From a virus, in IMG/VR virus record IMGVR_UViG_3300020182_000008, positions 62,001 through 126,000 of that record: a stretch of DNA of 64,000 bases; one strand, 5' to 3'. This document shows, in pieces, positions 1 to 7,010 of this stretch (within the stretch, counting starts at the first letter, position 1; each line of letters opens with the position of its first letter). Below the pieces are notes generated by a model. The model saw only the letters and a list, made by a program, of their open reading frames with translations. It did no database searches and had not been told where the DNA came from. The translations under genes were made by a program, and so were the position numbers.

Positions 1-1
1 A

Positions 2-145
2 ATTTTACCAACGGGCGCTACTATACCTTCTAAGTTTATTAAACATATTTATCTTACAAAAAACAACGTTTGGGAATGTTACGAATTTGAAAACGAACGC
101 CCTGAATATGATTATTTAGAGTACAAAGTAGAACATATACATTAG
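2..145 (+). CDS. C-terminal fragment of an unidentified protein
   Basis: Open frame from the window edge to a TAG at 143-145, encoding about 47 residues and ending EYKVEHIH. Codon use resembles the downstream genes and the frame stays open to the edge, so it is probably the 3' end of a longer gene. Sixteen bases separate it from the glycosyltransferase, suggesting one transcript. Too little is visible to assign a function. Confidence 0.5.
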   Translation: MLPTGATIPSKFIKHIYLTKNNVWECYEFENERPEYDYLEYKVEHIH

Positions 146-161
146 TTATAAAAAATGGGTT

Positions 162-1046
162 ATGGAAGAAAAATATTTAATTTGGCACGTCCAAGGTGGG
201 ATAGGTAAGAATGTTGCCTCTACATCTTTAATTCCAGATCTAAAAAAACAATACCCAGGAAGGAAACTTATAATGGTAGTTTCCTGGCCGGAAGTATTTT
301 TAAATCATCCCTATATAGATAAAGTTTATTCATTAGGTAACCATCCTTATTTTTACGAAAAATATATTGAAAATAAAGATGTTATTATTTTTAAACATGA
401 ACCTTATGATCAAACAGGTCATATAACTAAGAAAAAACACCTAATTGAAAATTGGTGTGATCTATTAGGAATTGAACATAAAGAACAAATTCCTTATTTT
501 TCTATTAACTATGCTCAAAATAAATTACAATTACAATGGGTAAGAGAAAAACCTGTTTTATTATTACAAACTACAGGAGGTCCCTTTTTATCTTCTGAAG
601 GCCCCCCTAAACCTTATGTATGGACTAGAGATTTACCAATAGAAATAGCCCAAACTATAGTAAACAAATATAGCCAAGATTACCATATTATACAAGTTAC
701 AAAAGATGGTGGGTATGGGTTACAGGGTGTAGAAAGATTAGATAAGCAGTTAAGTAATATAGAACTATTTTCTTTAGTAGCAGCCTCTCAAAAACGTATA
801 TTAATTGATTCTTCACTACAACATGCTGCTGCAGCATTTAGAATGCCTTCAACAGTATTTTGGGTAGGAACTTCACCTAAAGTATTTGGTTATAAGATGC
901 ATACTAATATAACAGCTAAATTACCTGAAAAAGCCAATCAACTTATAAATTCATATATGTTTGATTTTAATTTTGATAATAATACTCATGAATGTCCCTA
1001 TATGTCAATAAATGAAATGTTTGATATAGAAAATTTGGATATTTAG
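162..1046 (+). CDS. GT9-like (heptosyltransferase-type, GT-B) glycosyltransferase
   Basis: 294 aa. The N-terminus has a glycine-rich loop (GGIGKNVASTSLIPDLKKQYP, residues about 12-32) followed by a Rossmann strand and a HPYIDKVY segment, the pattern of the first half of ADP-heptose:LPS heptosyltransferases (GT9). The C-terminal half has a SLVAASQ stretch, then a DSSLQHAAAAFRMPS motif (about 222-236) and a VFWVGTSPKVFGY stretch, matching the GT9 donor-binding region (usually DSGPxHxAAAxG). The serine replacing the usual glycine is a small deviation. Substrate unknown. Because it lies near a second glycosyltransferase and several oxygenases, it may modify a virion component, DNA or host surface glycan; that is inference. 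Confidence 0.7.
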   Translation: MEEKYLIWHVQGGIGKNVASTSLIPDLKKQYPGRKLIMVVSWPEVFLNHPYIDKVYSLGNHPYFYEKYIENKDVIIFKHEPYDQTGHITKKKHLIENWCDLLGIEHKEQIPYFSINYAQNKLQLQWVREKPVLLLQTTGGPFLSSEGPPKPYVWTRDLPIEIAQTIVNKYSQDYHIIQVTKDGGYGLQGVERLDKQLSNIELFSLVAASQKRILIDSSLQHAAAAFRMPSTVFWVGTSPKVFGYKMHTNITAKLPEKANQLINSYMFDFNFDNNTHECPYMSINEMFDIENLDI

Positions 1047-1065
1047 AATTAAAATCGTATATTAA
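1034..1065 (+). promoter_or_regulatory. early-type promoter, TTTG-N20-TATATTAA
   Basis: TTTG at 1034-1037, 20 nt spacer, TATATTAA at 1058-1065, 27 nt before the ATG at 1093. The -33 element lies in the end of the upstream glycosyltransferase gene. It fits the Bacteroidota primary-sigma layout (-33 TTTG, -7 TAnnTTTG) and the same spacing recurs at ten further sites in this window. Confidence 0.6.
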
Positions 1066-1092
1066 ATATATTAATCAATAAAGTTATAAACA

Positions 1093-1299
1093 ATGAGTTA
1101 TTTTTCAGTATTAGTTGAGTTGGAAGGAGAACCAAAACGAAATGGTGCCCCAACCAAAATCCGTGAAATGTATTTAGTAGATGCTATGTCATGTACAGAA
1201 GCAGAAGCAAAAACCGTAAGTAAGTTACGTGAGGAGGGAACTATTCAAGACTTCCGTGTTACCAAAACCACAGAAACAAAATATTTAGCTGTTATCTAA
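1093..1299 (+). CDS. DUF4494-like small protein
   Basis: 68 aa. The central segment MYLVDAMSCTEAEAKTV is the recognisable signature of DUF4494, a small family I know from Bacteroidota genomes and their phages (YLVDALSxTEAEA). Function unknown. The gene follows a well-formed early-type promoter and overlaps the next small ORF by one base, so it probably heads a short early operon. It is one of the stronger indications that the host belongs to Bacteroidota. Confidence 0.75.
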   Translation: MSYFSVLVELEGEPKRNGAPTKIREMYLVDAMSCTEAEAKTVSKLREEGTIQDFRVTKTTETKYLAVI

Positions 1300-1448
1300 T
1301 GAGTTATTTTGATGTTAAGCAAAAACACTACACTGAAATACTTCGTTTAATTGATGAAGTAGTCTCTTCGGGTGGTAGCGTACAAGAAGTACGTAATAAA
1401 TTAACTAACTTAATAACAGAAATAGACGAAATAAAAGCACAAATATGA
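1299..1448 (+). CDS. small hypothetical protein (49 aa)
   Basis: ATG at 1299 shares its A with the TAA of the DUF4494-like gene, and the stop at 1446-1448 overlaps the next ATG. The product starts MSYFDVKQKHY and is helical with amphipathic heptads (ILRLIDEVV, VRNKLTNLITEIDEI), so a small coiled-coil or DNA- or RNA-polymerase-binding peptide is possible. No family recognised. Confidence comes from the tight translational coupling on both sides. Confidence 0.55.
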   Translation: MSYFDVKQKHYTEILRLIDEVVSSGGSVQEVRNKLTNLITEIDEIKAQI

Positions 1449-1579
1449 GCAAAATATCATCCAAACAACGTTATTTACAATTGAAGGATTGGTTACCTAC
1501 ATTTGTAAAGTCAACACCAAAAACAAACCAACCAAAAAAAGAATCACGTATAAATTATTATAAACAAAAAGGAAATTAA
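1445..1579 (+). CDS. small basic hypothetical protein (44 aa)
   Basis: ATG at 1445 overlaps the preceding stop as ATGA; TAA at 1577-1579, one base before the next ATG. The peptide is basic (MSKISSKQRYLQLKDWL, then KKESRINYYKQKGN) with a Lys/Arg/Tyr-rich tail. No known family. Coupling to both neighbours supports translation. Confidence 0.5.
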   Translation: MSKISSKQRYLQLKDWLPTFVKSTPKTNQPKKESRINYYKQKGN

Positions 1580-1580
1580 A

Positions 1581-2336
1581 ATGAATAATGAAATTAATTG
1601 GGATGATTCAGTATCAACAAATGATATCCCTAACTTTAATTGGGAAGAACCCGTAGAATCCACAGAATCAACAAATGATATCCCTAACTTTAATTGGAAA
1701 GAACCTACTACAGATCTCTCAGAAAATCCCCAAAACAATTATCCTCAACCTGAACCAGTAGAAGATTCTGTAGTTACTAATGAGTTCAATACTGAAGATA
1801 GTATTATTGAGATAGAAGATTTAAATAATAATCAACTTGAAAGAAATTTTAATTATTTAGGAAATATTCCTTCTTTAACAGTAAATACTAAATTATGGAA
1901 GGTTAATACTGATAATGATGAAATTTTATCTAAAGATATAAATTTAAATGAATTAACTTCTATAGATAATGAATGCAAGTTTCAATTAAATTTACAACCA
2001 GAAACATCTTTATCAAATTTACTTCTTTCTATAAGTAAAACAGGGTTAAAACATGGGTTAAAACTTAGTAGTGCATTTTTGTATAGAGTAAAACCTAATG
2101 AATCTACACTTAATATATTTAAAGGTAATCCACGTTCACACTTTATTTATTTTCTTCAAGCTGATTATAATAGTGGAGAAGTATTACTAGATCTATCTGC
2201 CATAAATGGCCCTACAACTAAAATCCTAGATTCAACCCCTGGATTACTTGTTATATTTGATGGATGGGTTCCATATAGAATATCTAAAAACCAAAACCAA
2301 AAAGATTTAATAGCAGTTGCAGGTACTTTTGTTTAA
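1581..2336 (+). CDS. hypothetical protein with N-terminal tandem motif and oxygenase/cupin-like C-terminus
   Basis: 251 aa. The N-terminal 50 residues carry two copies of STNDIPNFNW(E/K)EP plus an earlier INWDDS, followed by an acidic Asn/Glu-rich linker to about residue 85. The C-terminal domain (about 90-251) contains GNPRSHFIYFLQADYNSGEVLLDL, PGLLVIFDGWVPYRI and a terminal KDLIAVAGTF, which resembles the double-stranded beta-helix end of phage 2-oxoglutarate/Fe(II) oxygenases. However, the distal His and the Arg are not in their usual places (WVPYRI instead of LxHxV), so it may be a catalytically dead relative. The next gene starts at its stop codon. Confidence 0.45.
   Translation: MNNEINWDDSVSTNDIPNFNWEEPVESTESTNDIPNFNWKEPTTDLSENPQNNYPQPEPVEDSVVTNEFNTEDSIIEIEDLNNNQLERNFNYLGNIPSLTVNTKLWKVNTDNDEILSKDINLNELTSIDNECKFQLNLQPETSLSNLLLSISKTGLKHGLKLSSAFLYRVKPNESTLNIFKGNPRSHFIYFLQADYNSGEVLLDLSAINGPTTKILDSTPGLLVIFDGWVPYRISKNQNQKDLIAVAGTFV
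1614..1697 (+). repeat. 30-bp direct repeat within CDS (two copies, 54-nt period)
   Basis: A 30-base string starting TCAACAAATGATATCCC is present identically at 1614-1643 and 1668-1697. It encodes the STNDIPNFNW repeat of the surrounding gene. Identity at the nucleotide level, including third positions, implies a recent duplication or conversion. Confidence 0.85.
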
Positions 2337-2683
2337 TGGATTATAGATTATTAACATTAGGTTTTATTTACTTCGTTGTAGGTCAAATTTTAATTTGGTT
2401 CCAATCACATTTACAATTTATATCTAGTTGGAGTAAAGATAACCCTTTATTAGTTGCAGTACCAGGTGTTTTAGTATCATATGTTTCAATTTTAGCAACT
2501 AAACATCTAGCAGAAGCATTTGATGGTTTAGTTTGGCCTAGTAGGCTAATCGGTTTTGGAATAGGGATAATATTATTTAGTTTATTAACTTGGATATTAT
2601 TAGGTGAAAAAATTGAGATGAAAAGTGCTATTTGTGTAGTATTAGCATTTTGTATTTTATTAATTCAATTATTTTGGAAGTAA
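2336..2683 (+). CDS. small multispanning membrane protein
   Basis: 115 aa with about four hydrophobic segments: 5-20 (LLTLGFIYFVVGQILIW), 38-56 (LVAVPGVLVSYVSILA), 70-89 (RLIGFGIGIILFSLLTWILL) and 95-114 (SAICVVLAFCILLIQLFW). The GEK turn before the last helix resembles small DMT/SMR-type transporters, but no family can be assigned with confidence. Inner-membrane location expected. Starts on the stop of the preceding gene and overlaps the start of the next. Confidence 0.6.
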   Translation: MDYRLLTLGFIYFVVGQILIWFQSHLQFISSWSKDNPLLVAVPGVLVSYVSILATKHLAEAFDGLVWPSRLIGFGIGIILFSLLTWILLGEKIEMKSAICVVLAFCILLIQLFWK

Positions 2684-3210
2684 TCCCTTTATTTGCTATT
2701 AATACTTTTAAATTTAGATTAAATACCAGTTATTTTGCTAGATTAATTGATGGTTTATATAAATTAAAGCAAAATGATAAAGAAGGGCGTGAAGTAAGTA
2801 ATCAAGGTGGTTGGCAATCTAATGATATAACAAATAGTGAATTATTTAACTCATTATTACCTTTTTTAAATAAAAAAATATCCAAATTTTTTAAAGAAGA
2901 ATATAAAGTAGAAGAAGTATGGGCAAATATTTCACCTAAATATTCTTATAATTCAATTCATACCCATTCTTTTATAGGAATGGGAAACTTTCCATATAAC
3001 CAACTCTCGGGAGTAATGTATTTGCAATGTACTAAGGATAGTGGAGATTTAAATTTATATAACCCTCATTTTGTTGGTAGTGTATTTAATTATTCTCCTA
3101 AAGTAGGAGATGTGATATTGTTTCCTAGTACACTCCCTCATTCTGTAGGGAGAAATAATACTGATGTGGATAGAATTTCTATAGCTTTTAATTCAAATAG
3201 AATTGAATAA
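2674..3210 (+). CDS. 2-oxoglutarate/Fe(II) oxygenase (phage PF13759/TIGR02466-like)
   Basis: 178 aa from a TTG at 2674. That start gives MEVIPLFAINTF, the usual N-terminus of this family, and overlaps the upstream gene by only 10 nt. An ATG at 2632 would add 14 residues inside the upstream gene. The body shows iron-binding H96-T-H98, the strand SGVMYLQ with SGDLNLYNP, then VGDVILFPSTLPHSV (distal H156) and R167 in DRISIAFNS for 2-oxoglutarate. This is a complete catalytic set. Substrate unknown; in marine phages such enzymes are numerous and mostly uncharacterised. It is followed directly by a DXD glycosyltransferase. Confidence 0.75.
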   Translation: MEVIPLFAINTFKFRLNTSYFARLIDGLYKLKQNDKEGREVSNQGGWQSNDITNSELFNSLLPFLNKKISKFFKEEYKVEEVWANISPKYSYNSIHTHSFIGMGNFPYNQLSGVMYLQCTKDSGDLNLYNPHFVGSVFNYSPKVGDVILFPSTLPHSVGRNNTDVDRISIAFNSNRIE

Positions 3211-3852
3211 ATGAATATACATTTAATAGCTCCTAAAGATAAAAATAAATGGAACCCAATATGGCATCATTGTTATAAAATTTTTAATTCATCTCCATAC
3301 ACAATAAAATTATGGCACGATGAAGAAATTGATAAAGAACTAAACAATGATGACCCAGATTTTTTTAATATATTAAATAAATGTCCTAACATATATAAAT
3401 GGGATTATTTTCGTTATCTATTATTAGAGAAATATGGGGGAGCTTACTTTGATATGGATATAGAAGTCAAAAGAGACTTTTTTTCACTATTAGATTCTAA
3501 TAAAATATATTTAGCAGGGGGATATTGTTCAAGTGGAGTAGAACCCTCAATCATGATTGCAAACCGAAACCAATTTACTTCTACCTTTTTTTATTCATTA
3601 AAATTATTTATTCAAGATAGAGTAATGAAGGAAGATGTATATCCCAATACTTGGGTAAATGTAGTTTGGAAAACTGGTCCTTGGGCTTTATCTTTTTATT
3701 TAAACCATTGGATAATGAATAATACCGATAAAAATATTGACATTTTACCATACGATTTATTTTCAAAACAAGAACACAGTTTATCTTATAGTGTACATCA
3801 TTTTACTAATGAATGGCATGAAGGTGAATCAATTAAATCACCTAGTATATAA
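3211..3852 (+). CDS. DXD-type glycosyltransferase (Gly_transf_sug / capsular-polysaccharide type)
   Basis: 213 aa. The hallmark KWDYFRYLLLEKYGGAYFD motif with D81-M-D83 is the nucleotide-sugar/metal site of the PF04488 group (GT-A fold, as in TcdA/TcdB-like and Och1-like enzymes). The N-terminal WNPIWHHCYKIF replaces the usual IPKxIHxxW. Downstream NxxW-TGPWALS and DILPYDLFSKQEH match the acceptor part. Likely transfers a sugar to a protein, DNA or glycan acceptor; acceptor unknown. It sits between two oxygenase genes with single-base junctions, suggesting hydroxylation followed by glycosylation (inference). Confidence 0.8.
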   Translation: MNIHLIAPKDKNKWNPIWHHCYKIFNSSPYTIKLWHDEEIDKELNNDDPDFFNILNKCPNIYKWDYFRYLLLEKYGGAYFDMDIEVKRDFFSLLDSNKIYLAGGYCSSGVEPSIMIANRNQFTSTFFYSLKLFIQDRVMKEDVYPNTWVNVVWKTGPWALSFYLNHWIMNNTDKNIDILPYDLFSKQEHSLSYSVHHFTNEWHEGESIKSPSI

Positions 3853-4496
3853 TGCTTAACAATTCAAATACAGATTTGGGATACCATGAATTATTACCTA
3901 ATTTTGGATATTTTATAGATACAGTACCAAAAAAATTATTAGATGAGTTAAAAGAACATGTTAATTTAATTCAAAATAATTTTTCTATAGGTAATAAAGC
4001 TAATGGTTCCTTAGCAGGTGAAATACAAAAAGAATATTTTATATCCCCAAAGTTAAAGAATATAAAATATATCCATGAATTAGTTAATAAATTTGAACAA
4101 GCTAGTAACTATATTACTTCACAGAAAAATTCAAATTCGATTTCTTTATCATTGGATGAGTTGTGGATAAATTATCAATCAAAACATGAATATAATCCAA
4201 TACATAGACATGGCGGTTTACTTTCATTTGTTATTTGGTATCAAATACCCTATTTAATTATAGAAGAAAAAGAACAATATAGTTCTAAACCTAATAAATC
4301 TACTTCAACTCATGGTGATTTTCATTTTGCATTTCCTAAAAACAGATATGAAGTAGAATCAATCCCACTTTACATAGATAAACAAAAAGAAGGTACTATA
4401 GCAATATTTCCTGCAAATTTATATCATACAGTACATCCCTTTTATAGTTCGGATGATTATAGAATAACAATAGCAGGTAATATTATAGGTAAATAA
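3852..4496 (+). CDS. 2-oxoglutarate/Fe(II) oxygenase-like protein
   Basis: 214 aa. Iron ligands can be read as H118-R-H120 in NPIHRHGG and H192 in ANLYHTVHPF; R204 in DDYRITIAGNI fits the co-substrate arginine. The strand GTIAIFPANLYHTV is typical of the family, and an insertion of about 40 residues (140-180) separates the two halves. Start ATG shares its A with the stop of the glycosyltransferase gene. Substrate unknown. Confidence 0.7.
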   Translation: MLNNSNTDLGYHELLPNFGYFIDTVPKKLLDELKEHVNLIQNNFSIGNKANGSLAGEIQKEYFISPKLKNIKYIHELVNKFEQASNYITSQKNSNSISLSLDELWINYQSKHEYNPIHRHGGLLSFVIWYQIPYLIIEEKEQYSSKPNKSTSTHGDFHFAFPKNRYEVESIPLYIDKQKEGTIAIFPANLYHTVHPFYSSDDYRITIAGNIIGK

Positions 4497-4505
4497 AATA
4501 ATAAT

Positions 4506-4667
4506 ATGGTTTTAGAAATAGGTAACAAACAAGGTCATGTAGTAATAGATGATAACACAGGTAAAATAATGACTGTACTAGTTAAAAACATAGTTGAGGG
4601 TAAACACGATTTTTTAACAACAACAAGTTATAAGAGAGAAGGGGATAAACATTATAATATAAGGTAA
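4506..4667 (+). CDS. small hypothetical protein (53 aa)
   Basis: Begins MVLEIGNKQGHVVIDDNTGKI and looks like a short beta-rich domain (alternating V/I residues with DNTGK turns). Nine bases after the upstream stop and five before the next small ORF. No recognised family. Kept because the spacing is continuous and the frame is clean. Confidence 0.5.
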   Translation: MVLEIGNKQGHVVIDDNTGKIMTVLVKNIVEGKHDFLTTTSYKREGDKHYNIR

Positions 4668-4672
4668 GCATC

Positions 4673-4801
4673 ATGAGCAGTAAGTATTTCGGGAATAAAC
4701 ACGATAATAAAACGCAAGGGCAAAAGGGTAAACCAATGGCCCCAAACAAAAATAAAAGCGCTAAACAAACGCAAATAAAAAAATCGGGTAGGGGAAAATA
4801 A
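4673..4801 (+). CDS. small basic hypothetical protein (42 aa)
   Basis: MSSKYFGNKHDNKTQGQKG at the start, then Lys/Asn/Gln-rich and ending KKSGRGK; strongly basic and predicted disordered. Such peptides can bind nucleic acid, but nothing specific can be said. Followed by a 137-base stretch without a gene. Confidence 0.4.
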   Translation: MSSKYFGNKHDNKTQGQKGKPMAPNKNKSAKQTQIKKSGRGK

Positions 4802-4871
4802 TTAATAAAAAAGCATACAATAAATCCAGCGACGGTGAACATAACGAATAAGACTCAGACTCGAAAGTTTC

Positions 4872-4902
4872 TTGATGGATGTGTCCATTCCAAATACGTA
4901 TA
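4872..4902 (+). promoter_or_regulatory. possible early-type promoter (weak -7)
   Basis: TTG at 4872-4874, exactly 20 nt, then TACGTATA at 4895-4902, 37 nt before the ATG at 4939. Spacing matches the other promoters but the -7 box deviates from TAnATTnA. Confidence 0.3.
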
Positions 4903-4938
4903 TACAATCCTAAACCATACCAACCATAAACACGTTAG

Positions 4939-5082
4939 ATGAAAGCACTACAACGTAACACCCGAGTTAAATGGCATAATCCAACAGGCGAGTTGGTCAA
5001 CATAATATGCCATAAATTAAATGTATACAAACGTTATAAACGACGATATCCTAAAAGTCGATATGATATAGGAGGCATATAA
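4939..5082 (+). CDS. small basic hypothetical protein (47 aa)
   Basis: MKALQRNTRVKWHNPTGEL followed by KLNVYKRYKRRYPKSRYD. Very rich in Lys/Arg/Tyr in its second half, so nucleic-acid binding is plausible. The end of this ORF carries the GGAGG (5071-5075) that serves as ribosome binding site for the oxygenase gene at 5084. Family unknown. Confidence 0.4.
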   Translation: MKALQRNTRVKWHNPTGELVNIICHKLNVYKRYKRRYPKSRYDIGGI

Positions 5083-5083
5083 A

Positions 5084-5602
5084 ATGAATTATTATTATTT
5101 ACAAGCACCAACGGTTATAGGAGAGTTACAATTAGGAGCCTCGGGGGAGTTGAGGGAGAAATGGGCTAAGGAGGCTTATAATTTAAACCATTCTTCATAT
5201 CAAACAAGTTTATATAGTCAAATGTCTAGTTATCACGTTTGGAAGGAAACAAAGACATACAATAAACTCATCAATAATATCCAAATTAAAATAAACCAAG
5301 AATACGGCAAAGGGCTATTAAAACAATACAAATATCAGATCGATGAAGCATGGACCGCCGTATATAAGGAAGGTGAATACGCGGAACCACACCACCATAA
5401 TGAATATAAAATAGCGTTTTGTTATTACATTAAGGTAGGTCAAAGTACCTCACCATTAGTGTTTGATCATTTAGGATTTAATATAGTACCTAAGGATGAT
5501 ATGTTAGTGATATTTGATGCTAATTTGGTTCATAGTGTGCCGCCTCATAAGGGGGAAGATCGTATAATGATGGCTGGGAATTGCTCGTTAACTACAATAT
5601 AA
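5084..5602 (+). CDS. 2-oxoglutarate/Fe(II) oxygenase-like protein
   Basis: 172 aa. Iron-site histidines in EPHHHNEY (103-105), distal H150 in FDANLVHSVPPH and R160 in GEDRIMMAGN; KDDMLVIF precedes the distal His as in other phage members of the family. One of the few genes here with a strong Shine-Dalgarno (GGAGG, 8 nt before the ATG). GC content looks higher than in the preceding oxygenases, hinting at a different origin. Substrate unknown. Confidence 0.65.
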   Translation: MNYYYLQAPTVIGELQLGASGELREKWAKEAYNLNHSSYQTSLYSQMSSYHVWKETKTYNKLINNIQIKINQEYGKGLLKQYKYQIDEAWTAVYKEGEYAEPHHHNEYKIAFCYYIKVGQSTSPLVFDHLGFNIVPKDDMLVIFDANLVHSVPPHKGEDRIMMAGNCSLTTI

Positions 5603-5948
5603 ACACGCTGGTGTTCATGATGTAAATGCGATTTAATGCGCTCACTATCCTCAACCACCATACCCCGTTATTTAATAATTTAAATGCGTTAAACGCGTTA
5701 CCTATATAGCTATGGGTTACACCTGCCGGTGGGTTATACACAAGGGCACGTACAACCCAATATAGTGTATTACAAGTCGGTATGCCACACCTATTGGTAT
5801 TAAATACCGGTGTGTACACTTGCATGTTGATGCAACCAAATTTCTCTATGAACAAAAGTATATACGCTTGTTCACAAATTAATGCGCGTTTTATTTGGAA
5901 AAGCAAATAATTCAGCGTATATTTACGTGTTAATTTAAAAGCGAAAAT
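5603..5948 (+). other. gene-free structured region
   Basis: About 346 bases without a supportable gene on either strand. It is rich in inverted repeats: AACAC/GTGTT around 5603-5616; GCGTT/ACGC near 5687; and a long hairpin at 5786-5814 (CACACC, bulge TATT, GGTATT, then AATACC and GGTGTG). It also has two related strings, GGGTTACACC and GGGTTATACAC, near 5714-5740. Ends in an early-type promoter. It could hold a small RNA or a regulatory or origin element. No tRNA cloverleaf was found. Confidence 0.4.
5894..5925 (+). promoter_or_regulatory. early-type promoter, TTTG-N20-TATATTTA
   Basis: TTTG at 5894-5897, 20 nt, TATATTTA at 5918-5925 within CGTATATTTACG. Full match to the recurring early consensus; 23 nt upstream of the ATG at 5949. 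Confidence 0.65.
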
Positions 5949-6080
5949 ATGAACACATTAAAATCAATTACCAAAAATTACAAACCATTTTATTATTTCA
6001 ACACTGAATCAAGATTGAATTTACTTGATAAGTCTAAATTTATTAAAATTAATGATAAAACTTATTACAAAATTAAATAA
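5949..6080 (+). CDS. small basic hypothetical protein (43 aa)
   Basis: MNTLKSITKNYKPFYYFN followed by a Lys/Ile-rich tail ending YYKIK. Supported mainly by the well-placed promoter 23 nt upstream and a clean stop. No family recognised. Confidence 0.45.
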   Translation: MNTLKSITKNYKPFYYFNTESRLNLLDKSKFIKINDKTYYKIK

Positions 6081-6096
6081 AAAAAATTAAATAACG

Positions 6097-6128
6097 TTTG
6101 GCTACGCAAGTAGCCATTCGTATATTTA
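6097..6128 (+). promoter_or_regulatory. early-type promoter with a perfect dyad in the spacer
   Basis: TTTG at 6097-6100, 20 nt, TATATTTA at 6121-6128 (in TTCGTATATTTACG). The spacer contains the perfect inverted repeat TGGCTAC-GCAA-GTAGCCA (6099-6116), which could be an operator or, in RNA from upstream, a GNRA-capped hairpin. The ATG of the next gene lies 23 nt downstream at 6152. Confidence 0.65.
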
Positions 6129-6151
6129 CGGTGAAATTAAAATTAAAGGTT

Positions 6152-6406
6152 ATGACATATTCAGAGTTAAAAGCGTTAGGATTAGATTTAGCACAATTAA
6201 AACAACTGAAGCGTAATGCTCAAATGTTAATTGAAGATGCTGTGTATGAGGAGGCACGTCAGTTTCGTATTGGATCTAAAGTAAAAATTAACCATCGTAA
6301 GGCTCCAGGTACATGGACGATATCTAAGATAAACCGTAAAACGGTTATCGTGGAGCAAGATGGTAGACGTGTAAAATCATCAATGGGATTGTTGGTTGCC
6401 GCATAA
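6152..6406 (+). CDS. hypothetical protein, SH3/KOW-like C-terminus
   Basis: 84 aa from the ATG at 6152. A longer reading from a TTG at 6098 is unlikely because it would run through the promoter at 6097-6128. The N-terminal half is helical (MTYSELKALGLDLAQLKQLKRNA). The C-terminal half looks like a small beta-barrel: RIGSKVKINHRKAPGTW, TISKINRKTVIVEQ, RRVKSSMGLLV. This resembles Bacteroidota/phage proteins with a helix plus SH3-like fold that may bind nucleic acid. Function unknown. Confidence 0.65.
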   Translation: MTYSELKALGLDLAQLKQLKRNAQMLIEDAVYEEARQFRIGSKVKINHRKAPGTWTISKINRKTVIVEQDGRRVKSSMGLLVAA

Positions 6407-6422
6407 TCAATTCGTACATTAA
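6391..6422 (+). promoter_or_regulatory. early-type promoter, GTTG-N20-TACATTAA
   Basis: GTTG at 6391-6394 (inside the end of the preceding gene), 20 nt, TACATTAA at 6415-6422 in TTCGTACATTAACG. Precedes the ATG at 6440 by 17 nt. Confidence 0.55.
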
Positions 6423-6439
6423 CGTATAAATAAAGCATC

Positions 6440-6628
6440 ATGAGCGCACTAGACGACTTTGAAATAGAACCAGGTGAGGGAATACCATTGGGGTTCAAAT
6501 TGGAGGTAACGCACCCCCGAGCAGGTTGTCTAGTGGGAGCTCAATATTGGGAGGCCGATGGCCAAGATGATTACAACACGTTTAAAATACATTTCCTATG
6601 GATAGCCCTTCGTTGGGATTGGGAGTAG
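6440..6628 (+). CDS. small hypothetical protein (62 aa)
   Basis: MSALDDFEIEPGEGIPLGFK at the start, a central AGCLVGAQYW segment and a tryptophan-rich end (HFLWIALRWDWE). Acidic overall; GC-richer than the neighbours. No recognised family. It has its own promoter and is followed by a hairpin, so it looks like a single-gene transcription unit. Confidence 0.55.
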   Translation: MSALDDFEIEPGEGIPLGFKLEVTHPRAGCLVGAQYWEADGQDDYNTFKIHFLWIALRWDWE

Positions 6629-6666
6629 CATATTTCCGCTTCACACTTAATTGTTCTACTACCCGC

Positions 6667-6713
6667 AACCACAACTTACCCGCTCACTAGCTTGGGCGGG
6701 GGTTATCCTTTTT
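6667..6713 (+). terminator. possible terminator hairpin
   Basis: CCCGC (6679-6683) pairs with GCGGG (6696-6700), extended by AACC (6667-6670) with GGTT (6701-6704) across a bulge, followed by TTTTT at 6709-6713. The gap between stem and T-run is atypical. The hairpin loop contains the CTTG that serves as -33 element of the next promoter. Confidence 0.4.
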
Positions 6714-6722
6714 GTATATTTA
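6691..6722 (+). promoter_or_regulatory. early-type promoter, CTTG-N20-TATATTTA
   Basis: CTTG at 6691-6694, 20 nt, TATATTTA at 6715-6722 (TTTGTATATTTA). The ATG of the acidic-protein gene follows 18 nt later at 6741. Confidence 0.6.
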
Positions 6723-6740
6723 ATGTCATAAAATTATAAT

Positions 6741-6971
6741 ATGGCAACATTAAACGAAATATACGACGAACTGGACAGAATATTGGGCGATGTACAAGAA
6801 TACATCGAAGACAGCGACAATGGCAATCTATCCAGCGATTTAACCGGCAACGTGGAAAATCCATTGGAATCCATACTAGTCGCGCTAGATAACATAATTG
6901 ACGACAAGACCGACGGAATATACGATCTTGACGGAGAAAGTGATTTTTTGGAAGAAGATGAGGATTTTTGA
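6741..6971 (+). CDS. small acidic hypothetical protein (76 aa)
   Basis: MATLNEIYDELDRILGDVQEY at the start; helical and very acidic, ending ESDFLEEDEDF. Small acidic early phage proteins are often DNA mimics or inhibitors of host enzymes, but no family is recognised here, so this is only a possibility. It has its own promoter and is followed by a GC-rich tandem repeat. Confidence 0.6.
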   Translation: MATLNEIYDELDRILGDVQEYIEDSDNGNLSSDLTGNVENPLESILVALDNIIDDKTDGIYDLDGESDFLEEDEDF

Positions 6972-6977
6972 AAGATC

Positions 6978-7010
6978 GGGCCGATAGCGGGCCGATAGCG
7001 GATCATTAGC
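6978..7010 (+). repeat. 11-bp GC-rich tandem repeat (three copies)
   Basis: GGGCCGATAGC at 6978-6988 and 6989-6999, then a degenerate GGATCATTAGC at 7000-7010. Part of a GC-rich stretch running to about 7057, conspicuous in an AT-rich genome and outside any supported gene. Confidence 0.75.

Noticed and set aside
5592-5906. 104-aa reverse-strand frame in the gene-free region
   Set aside because: No recognisable domain, no promoter pattern on that strand, all other genes are on the + strand, and the underlying DNA is full of inverted repeats.
6098-6151. Extended N-terminus of the 84-aa protein from a TTG
   Set aside because: It would run through a full-match promoter and its dyad, and the ATG at 6152 is properly placed.
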